Source: Panopea generosa (lineage: Eukaryota; Mollusca; Bivalvia; Adapedonta; Hiatellidae). From it: 64,000 nt of DNA. Position 1 is the stretch's first letter. Each line of letters starts with the position of its first letter. This document shows, piece after piece, positions 1-11,821 of this stretch. Under the pieces are notes generated by a model that was not told where the DNA came from, ran no database searches, and saw only the letters and a program-made list of their open reading frames with translations. The translations under genes and the position numbers were made by a program. The stretch is taken from contig CM055899.1 in NCBI GenBank assembly GCA_029582155.1, positions 81,003,556 through 81,067,555 on the forward strand. The letters run 5' to 3'.

Positions 1-823
1 TTTTTGATCTCAAAGGGTTTATGTATTAAAGCATGGGCATTGACATGGGTGCAACATAGCCACACCAATAATTAATATTGCCTATACATATATTTATTAC
101 TCATTGACTCGGTATTGCCAAGATGATTTCTGTTCAAACATGCCAAATTGATATAATTATATTATAATATTGAAAAGTTTTTTTTTTACTAGGACTACAT
201 GCTTAGGTTAAATAGATTTCCCACTTAAAATTGCAACAATTTTTTTTTGACACATTTAATTAGTCAGGCGCTTTCATTTTGATTTCAATTTGATCCGTCA
301 TACATTATTTGCTTTATCCTACAAAGAGTCTGAATGACGATGTGAAATTTGCCAAGCACTATTTAAGTGCTGTCTATTTTTAGAATGGGGATTTCGTTTT
401 AAGTTTACGCCACTGATTACCACTACGAATGAAACATTGATTTTGTCACCATTCAAATTTTATTTATTGATGATAATTATATGCTTTTTAAAAAATACTT
501 TTTTTAAAGACATTTATATTGTTTTCCTTAGTCCGTCCTTAAAAAATAAGTTGTTTGCCATGCTCCTACCTACTCAATCAAAATCGCCGCTACCTAAACT
601 TTTTTGGGGGGTTTCAAAGTAAACATTTTTTTCATGATTTATGTTCACTTTTTTTCAAAATGACAATGCAAAATCAAAATTTGGTCCAAAAAAAATATTA
701 ACTACCTACCTACACAAATAAGGTATACTGTGTCGGAGTACAGCAAACAAATATTTTTTTAAGGATGGCCTTACATACTCTTTTTAAATGACTGAAAATT
801 CAGAAATGTTGGATAGAAGTGTT
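1..823. other. AT-rich intergenic or intronic DNA, no gene seen
   Basis: The stretch is AT-rich with many homopolymer T and A runs. The only open frames are short and low in complexity, with no recognisable domain. I see no splice-flanked exon and no clear repeat family. Confidence 0.5.
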
Positions 824-828
824 AGGCA

Positions 829-1020
829 GTGGGTGGTAGTCTAATGGATAGAGTGTTGACTGCTCACCCCAGAGGTTGCAGGTTCGATCCCCAGCTCGAC
901 CCGATACTTCTCATAAAACAACACTCATTACTGATTCTACTCAGGAAGAGCAGTTCATATGATATAAGCTCTGAGTTTTCATCACAATCAAGCTAATAGA
1001 AATTAGTATAAACTAAACTA
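829..1020 (+). mobile_element. tRNA-derived SINE, family A
   Basis: A tRNA-like head begins near 829, with an A-box-like stretch around 835-851 (TGGTAGTCTAATGGATAG) and a clear pol III B box GGTTCGATCC at 881-890. A non-tRNA body follows and the 3' end is A-rich. No other copy of the same body was recognised here, so the family assignment rests on the tRNA head alone. Confidence 0.6.
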
Positions 1021-1540
1021 AGTGCTTGGCAAAAGTACTTGATATAGTTGAATACTGTAAAGCCATAGGTAGCACTGATTTTCAGGGGTATCTGCATCTT
1101 GATGATGAAAATCCATCGATTTGTTACATGTCAAAAAAATATTGAGGAAAATCTTACGGAAAGTAAGATATATTTTCAGAAATTCAGTTATGTTCAATAC
1201 CAAGCGTGACGTTAGTCTGCTACCCTGAAACATGAGTAGCATAGTTTTAATCTTTATTTTAATCTCATCTTTGTCTGTACAGCAGTATTTTAAATACATA
1301 GCCATTCAAATAGTAGATTTACAACTGACTTCACAGGATACACAATAAACAAAACTATTTACATAATAAGATTATGCTGCAAATCAATGAGCAACCAAAG
1401 ATTAAACTCTGACAAGCAAATAGCACTGGCACAGTTTATAAAATATTTTAAAGTATTGTATATCATCTCTCAGTACAGATCAGGGGACGACTGACTAACA
1501 CTGGTCATACACATAGGTGCTAATAAATTATGCATGGTTT
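1021..1540. other. No gene seen
   Basis: AT-rich sequence between two SINE remnants. The 95-codon open frame on the minus strand has no recognisable domain and no exon-like boundaries, so it is treated as chance. Confidence 0.4.
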
Positions 1541-1662
1541 ATCTACCTGAGTGAGTACTGTTTAACCTTTCAGGATCCCAGGACACAGTGGTTAGGTTAA
1601 ATGACCATATGTTAGCCTTTGATGGCATAAAAATTATGCTAAATATTCAATCAACAATCTGA
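1541..1662 (+). mobile_element. SINE family B, 5'-truncated copy
   Basis: This is the 3' half of the SINE found more completely at 9846-10143. Shared stretches include the one around GTACTGGTTAACCTTTCAGG, the TTAGCC(T/C)TTGATGGCATAAA block and the TAAATATTCAAT tail. The tRNA-like head is missing, as is usual for old truncated copies. Confidence 0.6.
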
Positions 1663-2229
1663 GTGAAGCTTCCTGGACCCTGTGTAACCATTGTTTAACT
1701 TAATTTGAAAAAAATATCTAGATAATTCTGTAAGCATACATTTTAAAAAAAAATGTTTGTTTGCTGTGCTCCAACACCATATTTTCTATGTGTGGTGTAT
1801 GAAGCAACTGTTTTATGGCCAGAATGATTTTTTTATTGTCATTTTGAACAAAATTAGACAGAATTCCTTTATCTTTAGTAATACAGTTGTAGAGGCTTGG
1901 GCTCTTTGGTGTTAAGTAAAGCTCCAATGATTGAACTAATTGGGACAGATGTAAAAAGGGGGCTGTTGAACAAAGATTTACATTTAAAACATGTTGAATT
2001 TCAATTTGATAAGTGAAGTATACAGGAACAATATATATACAGACAATGATCTGGTATTTCATGAGTTTAAAGTTAACTATTTTGATCATGTAGTACATGC
2101 AATGCAAAATAAATATAGCATATTTTGGGCAAATTCTCAATACATGGATAGGAGTCTAATTATTGTACCAGTTTTTTTCCGTCATTTTCAAAAAAATAGT
2201 TTTTTACAAGCAGATGACACAATGATCAC
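1663..2229. other. No gene seen
   Basis: Two overlapping open frames of 129 and 140 codons lie on opposite strands over about 1718-2380. Neither shows a domain, and the plus-strand one runs into the dispersed repeat at 2230. Treated as chance frames. Confidence 0.4.
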
Positions 2230-2660
2230 AATTAATCGTCATTTTATGTGCGTCAGTCTGTTCGTTCCATTGTGTCTGGGCGATAACCTTCTCATGCATA
2301 GGGGAAATGTTCACTATAATGAAACACCATGTCTAAGATCAAGGGCCATAACTCAAAGGTCAAGGTCACCCCCTACTTAAAGGTCACAAAATATGTGTAA
2401 AATTTCGTGTTTGCTCCATATCTTGTAAATCACTCAATAGATTTTGAAATAGCATGGAACAAATGTTCACCATAATGAGACGTGTTTTGTACAATACAGC
2501 AGACAGAATATCAAAGGTCAAGGTCACACTTTGAGCTTCAAGGTCAGAAATAGGTACAAATGTTTGTGTCTGCTCAATATCTGTTCAATTTGAAATAACA
2601 TGCCATAAATGTTCAATATCACAAAAGTTCAACATAATGAGACAATGTTCGATTACATGT
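2230..2660. repeat. Dispersed repeat with TCAAGGTCA motifs
   Basis: The sequence has two diverged halves, each with a block like GGGAAATGTTCACTATAATGA followed by AAGGTCAAGGTCA. The layout (GTTCG..CC, then 'ataactcaaaggtcaaggtcacc') resembles dispersed repeats common in bivalve genomes. No open frame of note and no terminal inverted repeat was seen. Confidence 0.4.
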
Positions 2661-2959
2661 TTGACATTGTAGCCCTTGGGCATTAGTTTAATATTTTGCA
2701 ACTCACAGGTTGTCCCCAAATTTTAGGGTAGGTCTCAATACCAATGTTTTTCACCAGTCACTTATATTAGTACTGGCTGAGTCTGGACCACCTATTCTCC
2801 CCCTATATAAATCTGTTGGTGTTCTGTACGATAGCTGATCATTGTTTAAGGTGCCAACAAGTACATGTATGTAGTCAAACATTTTCTTGTGCAACTTTTG
2901 TGAATTTAATATATTAATATACTCCTCCAATGTTTATGCCCATACATTTGTAATTTCAG

Positions 2960-3636
2960 GAAATTCACGTGTTTGGCATGGTTTCCCTGATATGCTCGTA
3001 CAGCGTACTGCAGTCAGTGTTGCACATTTAGCAAGTGAAACTGACGATAAAAATGATGAAGATGGAGATGAAGATTGTATTGGCGTTAGTGATAATATCG
3101 ATTATCATTCACTTTCACCGAAAAGAAGAAAAATTGAAAATAGTAATAAACATCTGAAACCAGTAGTAAAAAATGTTAATGAAATAGAATTTTGTAGACA
3201 GATAATGTCTCAATGCCTTTCTAATGGTTACGCCCAGAAATCAAAACTAAATTTTTCAAATAATCTAGTTGCCTCTATAGGCTGTACATTAAATCAGATG
3301 CTGATATATTTGTATGATCCAGATGAAGACGTTTTACTGAGGAGTCTATATCCTCTAGACGTGTTGGATCAGGATGGTCACCTTGTATTGACAGCAGTAA
3401 TTGAGCTATGGCTTATCCTGAATCTACATATTTTTGGAGCTACCATGACGGAGACAGTTTCTAGGCAGTTACATAAGTGCTGTTTTAAGTCCTTTCTTGA
3501 GAGATATGATGTATTGGAGAAATATCAACAGTTGAAGGCCGGAGTTGGGCGACAAGATCTGCTTTCTAAGGTCAATGTTGAAGATTTCAGGACAGCTGTT
3601 ATGGCAGGTGCTGTGACATTTCTGAAAGACTGTTAG
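2960..3636 (+). CDS. 3' terminal coding exon of an uncharacterised protein
   Basis: A good splice acceptor (TTTGTAATTTCAG) ends at 2959. From 2960 one frame stays open to the TAG at 3634-3636, giving about 225 codons; the first two bases complete a codon begun in an upstream exon. Base composition and residue mix are protein-like, unlike the flanks. Visible parts are a WHGFPDMLV motif near the start, an acidic run (TDDKNDEDGDED), a basic nuclear-signal-like PKRRK, and a helical C-terminal half. The WHGxPDxxx arrangement reminds me of lineage-expanded invertebrate proteins with a PD-(D/E)xK nuclease-like fold, but this is a weak analogy and no function is assigned. No upstream exon was found in the window, so earlier exons probably lie outside it or are too short to see. 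Confidence 0.6.
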
Positions 3637-3764
3637 CACAGTGGTGATTGATATATCAAATGCAGACTGATAAACACTCTGTTCTTACATAATAGACAGG
3701 AATATAAAATTATATCTATATATATATATATTGATATACTGTTTGTTTTGCCTAATTGGACAGG

Positions 3765-4065
3765 TCACTACTTAACACATATATACAGTTCACAACATTC
3801 TGCACTCACAACTTTATACACTCATACATTTTACAACTTCACACACTCATACATTTTACAACTTTACACACTCATACATTTCACAACTTTACACATTCAT
3901 GCATTTTACAACAGTTGAACTTCACACACATACATTTTACAACTTCACACACTCGTTCATTTCACAACTTCACACTCTCATTTATTTCACAACTTCACAC
4001 ACTCATTCATTTCACAACTTCACACACTCATACACTCATACATTTCACAACTTCACACACTCAGG
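3765..4065. repeat. Minisatellite, about 25-bp units
   Basis: Degenerate tandem units built on ACAACTTCACACACTCATAC recur about twelve times, with some units shortened. The frames over it encode only H/T/F/S-rich peptides and are not genes. It begins about 130 bp after the stop of the terminal exon and may lie in its 3' UTR. Confidence 0.8.
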
Positions 4066-4384
4066 GTTCTCCACAGGAAGGAATGCAAGTGCTGGGGTGA
4101 GAGTATGTAAAACACCTTCACACATTTTCAAGCGCTGTGTGAGGCACTCATTGATTTCATTAGTAATACTCGTCAGTTCAAGTCATCATATTTAGTATGT
4201 TTCATTTTAGGCATTTTAGGCATTTAAATGAGAAAAGATATGCAAGAAAAAAAATAATTTAGAGGGAAGTAAGCTTTTGCAAAATTTTGGTAAAGAATTC
4301 AAGTGTTAGGGGAATACCATTTCTGATAGTCAAGCACTGGGGTGCCCCTGTGCTTAAATGGCCTGTGGAGAAGCCTGACACTCA

Positions 4385-4600
4385 TAAACAACTTCAAACA
4401 CTCATACAGGTCACCACTTCACAACTTCACACACTCATACAGTTCACCACTTCATAACTTCACACACTCATACAGTTCACCACTTCATAACTTCACACAC
4501 TCATACAGTTGACAATTCACACTCATACAGTTCATAACTCTGTGCATGTATACAGTTGAGTTCACAGCTCCACACACTCATCCAGTTCACAACTGCATGT
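4385..4600. repeat. Minisatellite related to the upstream array, about 33-bp units
   Basis: Units of the type CACCACTTCATAACTTCACA followed by CACTCATACAGTT recur about four times, then degrade. They share the CACACTCATACA core with the array at 3765-4065, so both probably come from one ancestral array separated by about 300 bp. Confidence 0.75.
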
Positions 4601-6433
4601 GCTCTACTGTTTGTAACTTCTACACTTTGTTTTTTACATAGAATACTAGGTGGATACAGATAATTCTCAATATTTAGAAAGAAGTTACATGTGAAATCAG
4701 ATGAGCAACTTGGGGCCCATTTGGGTCTTTGTTTAAAATTAATTTTCATAAAACATGGTCACTATGTTCCTTGGTTTATGAGCTTTCAGACTCATGTTTG
4801 TTATATAGAGGGTCTTACATGAGTGGTTATTTATTTTTGAATTTATTAAACGAGTTGAAAAATGATATTATGTGAGGCTCTTTTCTAATGAGTTCAATTA
4901 ATCCAATAATAAATTAACACAAATGTAGAATTCATTTTATCACATAAAAGTTAACATTTACCATTTTTAACAGATCACCTGTATAAGGAACAAGTGAAAA
5001 TCGGGCATATTTGTTTCCATGAGTCATTGTATGACATACTGTCTTAAAATGATGTTATTTAACCATGACAAATCAACGTCATATCGTCGGTTAATTGCCA
5101 TAAGTGCTCATCAATATATTTTATAGTTACGTGAAAAATCACTTTTCAAAAAGTGCTCTTGCTTAAAAATCTGTTTATGAATAAAGAAACAAGATATTGC
5201 ACACATATCTTCTAATTAGTATTATCTTTGTGTACTAAAGTGGTCAAAATGATTGGCCTTTAATTAATGCCATATATGGCAATGTAAGTTTGTCCTTTGT
5301 CATCTTGCTGGTAGGTTTGGCTTCATAATATCCCCAATACATTTCAGGAATCACAAGTGACTTGCATAGGTCTAATAAATTCTTCTTTTTTCGCCACTGA
5401 AATGGGGATCTTTTCACTGTATTTACTTGGTAAATCTTAATCAATCGAAGGTCTACCTCTTATCTACCTTGCAATATTAATCCTTCTGGGTATTTTTTGG
5501 ATACCTTTAACACTTTCACCTTTTGCTAGCTGACTTTGTTACCTTGATTGTCAGTTTCAAAATTTTAAAGTTGTTTTTGTGTGATTTTTCAAATCATAGA
5601 ATAAATTGGATCGCAAAGTAACTACAATGTATGGTTTTTGTTGACGGGCCATGTGTATCACAGTATTTGATCAGGAACATAGATTGATGTGCATTTCTTT
5701 GTATGTTTGATGGCCAGATTCAAGAAATTTTTGTGTAATAATATCAGCTAAAGAAAATACTGTTAGATTGTAGCTATTAAATTTTCTCTTGTAATATACT
5801 TGGCTCACAGTTAAACATGTATTGTATACTTTTTCTCTCGCTGTAGTTTTTCCTTTACCATTGCCTGGGGAATTGCATCAGACTCACTACTTGTTGAGGT
5901 TTTGTGTTCATAGTTTACTTTGTTTTCACCTAGAAGTGTTGTCTTTGTTTATACTTCATTTCCTACTTTGCTGTCTGATAAATCCAGTTCGTTTCCGGTA
6001 AAGTGTGTGAAATATCTGAAATAAAACAAAACACAATTGTAATGCATATCAACGGCTTAGCTCAAAAGTATACTACTGATTCACTTTGTATTATTGTATA
6101 AGCAATGTTGTAAATTTTATGAATGTGATAATATGAAATATGTTTAAACTAAAACTATAATATATGTTTTAATTCAGTATAATATTGAACCAACCTGTGT
6201 TCTTATGTTAGAATTGTATAAAATGTATAATCAAACTATAGGTATAAAGAAAATCATTATACAAAACATGCATCTTTAAACCTAGCTCCAACTCTTGGGT
6301 AGCATAAAACTCTTCATCTGTCAATTTTGCTCCCATTATACTTGTGACACATCCTTGAATAAATAAAATATCGGTTTATTACATAGCTATTGTTGCGAAA
6401 AAATAAAAGTCTGAAAATAATTATCCTGTTGCT
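4601..6433. other. No gene seen
   Basis: AT-rich sequence with only short chance frames (at most 82 codons) and no recognised repeat family, RNA gene or exon. Confidence 0.4.
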
Positions 6434-6975
6434 CCAAAAGGGCTCATCAAATATTTAAATAATGTTCTTATTCTAAATAGACAATGAAAGTTTGATCAGT
6501 ATTATATCAAACAGTTTGTGCATTCAATATTTACAAGTTGTAAGGTTTGTAAACCCAACTAAAGAGAAGATAAATAAACATTGAAACGTCAGCAGCCATC
6601 AACTCATCAACTCAATATATTTGCTGGATTATTTTATTAAGTTTTAATTATAATGGTAGCATTTATTTTATTAAAATCATAAGATATAAACTAATGTATT
6701 AATAATAATAAAAAAAAACACTTCATATAGCTCCAAATATTTGTAACAAATATGAACAAAATTCGGTTTCTTTCAACTAAATATATATAATTTTCAGGAC
6801 AATTATCTCTGGAATGTAGGCGATATCTAGTTACTTTCATGCAGCATTTTACAGTGGATAAACCTCAATGACACCTTTCCTGACAAGGATGTTGAGTATA
6901 TACACAGCTTGAGAGTTAAACATAAAAATTATGAAGTGCTTACCAGCACTAAATAATGTTGATGAGCCCTTTTGG
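6434..6975. repeat. Inverted repeat with 17-bp perfect arms
   Basis: CCAAAAGGGCTCATCAA at 6434-6450 is exactly inverted at 6959-6975. The 508-bp interior is AT-rich and non-coding. A related arm (TGAGCCCTTTTGG) occurs at 8761-8773, so the motif may be the end of a non-autonomous transposon family. No target duplication was identified. Confidence 0.4.
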
Positions 6976-7062
6976 CATACACTGATCTGCTTATGAGTCC
7001 TTTTGGTAGTGGAAATCTGTCAATATTGAAAATATGCCATTTATGGAAAACTATATTTTTAT

Positions 7063-8445
7063 GCTTCCCAAAAGGGGGAAGCATATAGTCGCCACTTCGT
7101 CCGTCCGTTCGTCCATGCATCACCAATTCTTGTCTGGGCTATTTCTCTACAAAATGTGCTTGGAATTTTATGTAACTTTCTAGGATGCATCATTACCAAG
7201 TGCAGATGTACATATTATTTTTGTGTTCCGGATCGATGATTTTTCACAGAGTTATGGCCCTTTGATTCTGTTTGTGACCAAATTCTTGTCCAGGCTATTT
7301 CTCTATAACCTCAGGTTGGAATTTTATGAAACTTGCTAGGATGCATCATTACCAAGTGCAGATGTGCATACTGTCTTTGTGTTCTGGTTCGATGATTTTT
7401 CACGGAGTTATGGCCTTTTGATTCTATTTGTGACCAAATTCTTGTCAGGGCTATTTCTCTATACCTCAGGTTGGAATTTTATGAAACTTGCTAGGATGCA
7501 TCATTATCAAGTGCAGATGCGCATATTGTCTATGTGTTTCGGTTTGGTGATTTTTCATGGAGTAAAGGCCCTTTGATTGAGTCTGTGACCAAATTATTGT
7601 CTGTGCTATTTCTCTACAACCCCATGTTGGAATTTTGTGAAACATGCTATGATGAATCAATACCAAGTGCAGATGCGCATATTGTTTATGTGTTCCGTTT
7701 GATGTTTTTTCACAGAGTTAATTGCCCTTTGATTGAGTCTGTGACAAAATTATTGTCTGCGCTATTTCTCTACAACCCCATGTTGGAATTTTGTGAAACA
7801 TGCTATGATGAATCAATACCAAGTGCAGATGCGCATATTGTTTATGTGTTCCGTTTGATGTTTTTTCACAGAGTTAATTGCCCTTTGATTGAGTCTGTGA
7901 CCAAATTATTGTCCGCGCTATTTCTCTACAACCACATGTTGGAATTTGTGAAACTTTCTAGGATGCATCATTACCAAAGTGCAGATGCGCATATTGTCTT
8001 TGTGTTCCTGTTTGATGATTTTTCACGGAGTTATGGCCCTTTGATTATGTCTGTGACCAAATTATTGTCTTCGTTATTTCTCTACAACCCCATGTTGGAA
8101 TTTTATGAAACTTGCTTGGATGCATCATTACCAAGTGCAGATGCGCATATTGTCTGTGTTTCAGTTCGATGATTATTCATGGACTTATTGCCCTTTGATT
8201 GAGTCTGTGACCAAATTATTGTCCGTGCTTTTTCTCTACAACATCACGTTGGAATTTTATGAAACTTGCTATGTTTGTGTTTCGGTTCAATGATTTTTTA
8301 CAGAGTTATGGCGCTTTGATTCAGTCTGTGACCAAATTCTTTTCCGCTCTATTTCTCTACAACCTGTGGTTGGAATTTTATGAAACTTGCTAGGATGCAT
8401 CATTACCAAGTGGAGATGTGCATATTGTCGTCATGACACTATTTC
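7063..8445 (+). repeat. Tandem array of about 156-bp units
   Basis: The landmark (A/C)AAATT(A/C)TTGTC recurs at about 7281, 7437, 7592, 7748, 7904, 8060, 8214 and 8335, giving spacings of 156, 155, 156, 156, 156, 154 and 121 bp. Each unit also carries TATTTCTCTACAACC, GATGCATCATTACCAAGTGC and CGCATATTGT blocks. The array is preceded by a GTCCGTCC-rich leader (7090-7115). Because 156 is a multiple of three, a 212-codon frame stays open across it (7534-8172); it is repeat-derived and not called a gene. Confidence 0.8.
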
Positions 8446-9106
8446 GCTACACCTCTGGTTTCAATTCTGTAAAACTAGCTAGGATTTGCTCATGTCGTCA
8501 TTTTGTTCTGGTTAGATAATTTACGAATTAGTTCTGTGAAGTGCAGAGCCACATATTGTTCCTGCTATACAGTTTGCTGTTCTTCAACCAAGTAGCCTGT
8601 ACAGAGGCAAACACTCATTTGGGGAGCATCCATCGGTTCCACCAATATTTTCTTGTTTACACTTTTTACCAGAATATCTACTCTAAATTAATTTATGAAG
8701 AAGATAACATTAATAACAACTCAAATTCATGTTTAACCCAATTGTGGTTGAAATTGTTGTTGAGCCCTTTTGGCAATTAACAGACGATATATTTCGGCAG
8801 GTCAAAAAGTACTTTGGCAATTTATGTACTAGAGCTGAGCTACGAGCGATAAATCGGAAGTGATATTATGCTAGGTCAATGTCAAAAATATGTCATGGAT
8901 TTATTATACTCCTGCACTGTAAATTATGTCATTTTTTATTCAATTATGTTCTGCAGCTTTCCAGAAATGAAGTTTGTATACACTTTAATACAAACGGTAT
9001 GTATGGTTAATGGATGGGAAAACTGCCGACATAATTGTCATTGAATGGTCGAGCTTCTTTATCTAATATGTTATCAAGATTGAACTATGACATTGATAGT
9101 CACTGT
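8446..9106. other. No gene seen
   Basis: AT-rich spacer between the 156-bp array and a dispersed repeat. It contains the third copy of the AGCCCTTTTGG motif near 8761. Confidence 0.4.
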
Positions 9107-9430
9107 TTTTTGCTCTACTAGCCAAAGGCCAGCAGGTCTTATGTCATGGTAAATTTTCCGTCGTCCGTCCCTTAACCTTTTTCTTGTAGACGCGATGGCA
9201 CCTTCATTTTTCATTGAATCTTAACCAGACTTGCACAGCAGTTATATAACCACAAGATCGTGTTGAAGTTGACCCTAGACTTTAGATATTTTACATGTAG
9301 CATTGCATGGTGGTCTCCTAAAAGATTTGTAGAAGACAAAACTTACAATAAACATTTCCTCTGAAATGTTCATCTGTCCATTTGTTGCAAGTACAGTGAT
9401 TCAGGCACTTTTGGGCCTCTTGTTTTTGTT
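9107..9430 (+). repeat. Dispersed repeat, family R1, copy 1
   Basis: This shares long similar stretches with 11822-12425: the GCTCTACT start, TTATGTCATGGTAAATTTTC, a GTCCGTCC-type run, TTTTTCATTGAATCTTAACC, CTTGCACAGCAGTTAT and a CCTCTGAAATGTTCATCTGT end followed by GCCTCTTGT. No protein-coding capacity. It is probably a non-autonomous transposon, but no terminal inverted repeat was confirmed. Confidence 0.65.
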
Positions 9431-9845
9431 TGTTCTTAACTGAACTAATCTGAAATAATGAATTAAAACACTAGTCACTACATGTGTCAAGAGTTTGAAC
9501 GAAAAGCCCGACATATTCTGTGTGTTTTTTTAGTGAATAAAGGATAATGAATTGAATTGTGTCTATTATCCCTAATCTGCATAAAAAATACTATCATACT
9601 ATGGTCACTACTTTGTATCCCTGTGAAAAAAAGAAACACTTCACTTTCTAAAACCAATTCTTAATTTCATAACACGTCTGTCTTGTTTTGTGCTTTTGTT
9701 TGGCATATACATGATATAATGTTTCAAATATTGATACAGACAGTGGTGTGAATGGTCTTATTTTGTTTCACAAAATGCCAAAAATATGTGTGACTGTTCT
9801 CACTTCAAATCGGCAATCTTAGCACATACATTTATATATGATTAG

Positions 9846-10143
9846 CTGGGCCCAGGTAGCTTAGTCGGTTATGTGTCTGACTTTCAATCCAGGGGTTGTG
9901 AGTTGGTATCCTCACCCGACAAGTCTCTATGATGATTGATATACGAAATTGTGTCTCATTATCATTCATCTCTCACCGCTAATTCAAGTGAGAAAGTTAT
10001 CATTTACTTGCGGAGGTGGGGTGTGCTTGAGTACTGGTTAACCTTTCAGGATACCAGGATATAGTGGTTATGTTAACTGATCGTCTGTTAGCCCTCGATG
10101 GCATAAAAATGAAGCTAAATATTCAATTAATCAATCAATCAAT
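9846..10143 (+). mobile_element. SINE family B, full-length copy
   Basis: The tRNA-like head has an A box TAGCTTAGTCGGTT at 9857-9870 and a degenerate B box near 9893-9905. The body includes TGATGATTGATATACGA, TGTCTCATTATCATTC, TTACTTGCGGAGGTGGGGTG and TACTGGTTAACCTTTCAGGA. It ends in an (AATC)n-like tail. Related copies lie at 1541, 15330 and 52262. Confidence 0.8.
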
Positions 10144-10542
10144 TATATATGATCACTTAAAAAACGCATTTGTTTGAGTAAACATCGGCTACTAGTTAAA
10201 CGTTAGGGTAGTCTAAAATATATATTAACCAAAGTCATGTTTTATAAACATCAGTTGAATAAATAACAGATTATAACATGAAGTATATATACATATATAA
10301 TAATGTTTGTTAAGAAGATACCAATAGGCCATAAGACCCTTAAGGATACAACATGATACAATTGATATAACAAATGGTGTAATAGTTATATAATAATGTG
10401 TACAAATAAAATAAAACACAAGCACACACATACAGGTACATGAACACGTGCGCCAACACATTTGTCATATCATTGATTTTGTTATTTCAATGTCATATAA
10501 TCAACCTTTGACAAGTTGAGTATCCTACAAGTGAAATAATTG
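10144..10542. other. No gene seen
   Basis: AT-rich; a 78-codon minus-strand frame has no domain and is treated as chance. Confidence 0.4.
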
Positions 10543-10598
10543 AAGGGAAATAACTGCTTCAGCAGCATTTATAACTTGTTACGATAGTTATTTCCCTT
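10543..10598. mobile_element. Short hairpin, MITE-like
   Basis: AAGGGAAATAACT at 10543-10555 is exactly inverted as AGTTATTTCCCTT at 10586-10598, around a 30-bp loop. The arm sequence resembles ends of small inverted-repeat elements I recall from bivalve genomes. The target duplication is unclear. Confidence 0.5.
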
Positions 10599-11821
10599 AT
10601 TTTGTGTCGGATGTGGAACGATTTTCAATAATATTCACAGACGCACAAAACTGGGCGGCTTCATCAAAGCTCACATACAGGACTTTGAAATGCAAGTTAT
10701 GTATTTCTATATATTGAATTCTGGTCGTGCATGGACATATTTTCATAAAACTTAAAAGAAATGTTAAAGCGAGTATATCAGGAAAAAATGCTATGAATGT
10801 CTTAAGAAATAAAATTATTTTTAAAACAGATAAAAAGGATCTTATTATCATTAAGACATAGAATCCAAATGGTTTGGTATGTCAAATCAAACAAAACGTG
10901 ACATAATTGATATTCAGACTGGAGTACAAAACTTGAAACGAAACCCCATTCTAAAAATAGGCAGCACTTAAATACCTTTACATCGACATTCGATCTCTTT
11001 CCAAGATGAACAAGTTTTAGTACGTGTTAACCTGTATAACGGATCATATTGAAATCAAAATGTAACCATGTGACTCATTTATTACGTCACAAACTAAGCG
11101 GGAAATCTATTTTAGTCTAATCTAGACGCGTAGCCCAAGTTAGGAAATCCCTTTTCAATATATATTTTTTTATTTTTAAATAGATATCCTTTTGGCAATA
11201 TGGGGTCAGTGAGTATATAGAGGCATGATATATTAGAAAAAAAAATGTTTTAGCCAATTTTAAAATTTTGACAAATTCTGATAAATTCCCTTTTAGCATA
11301 ACATGACGTTTTGCGTGCAAGCTGGTCAATGTCAATGTCTTCCGATTGTGAAGGCGGTGAAGGCTGTGTATTCCCACATACTATTTATTAAGCAAGTTTC
11401 GAGGTACACATACTTTTTAACCAAAAAAAATCATTTTGAGATTTAATACCCCAACTTGGGTGGTAGATGTGTTCATCAAGGTATTATTAAAAACAAGAAT
11501 ATCAGCTTTCTTTCTGTAAACAAGATACAAAAATAGACTACCTTGTCATAGTCTAACCATATTTTCTATTTTAGTTTGACGAACGTTGATTTATCATAGT
11601 TAGATTTTAATGCAATCTGTCAAAACGACTCGCCAATTCCCGACTTCTCACGTCAGCGCGTGACAGTGTCTACTGCAACAACTGCACACGATTTTACTGC
11701 ATGTTGCGAAGGTTTTGATAATTTTGTTTTATTTGTTTTTGTGAATATTCAGTTAATTTTAAACAGACGTAGGTAGCATGTCGCCGATCACGTTCTCATT
11801 GCTGTAATTGTCTCTGTTTTT
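10599..11821. other. No gene seen
   Basis: AT-rich; frames at 10597-10851 and 11117-11377 (minus) lack domains or splice context. Confidence 0.4.

Noticed and set aside
881..890. Functional tRNA genes at B-box matches (here and near 20201, 52325, 54640, 54950)
   Set aside because: Each has a good B box, but the cloverleaf halves do not pair well by eye and each continues into a SINE body.
7534..8172. 212-codon frame in the 156-bp array
   Set aside because: It comes from a tandem unit of 52 codons; the peptide has no recognisable domain and neighbouring units break the frame.
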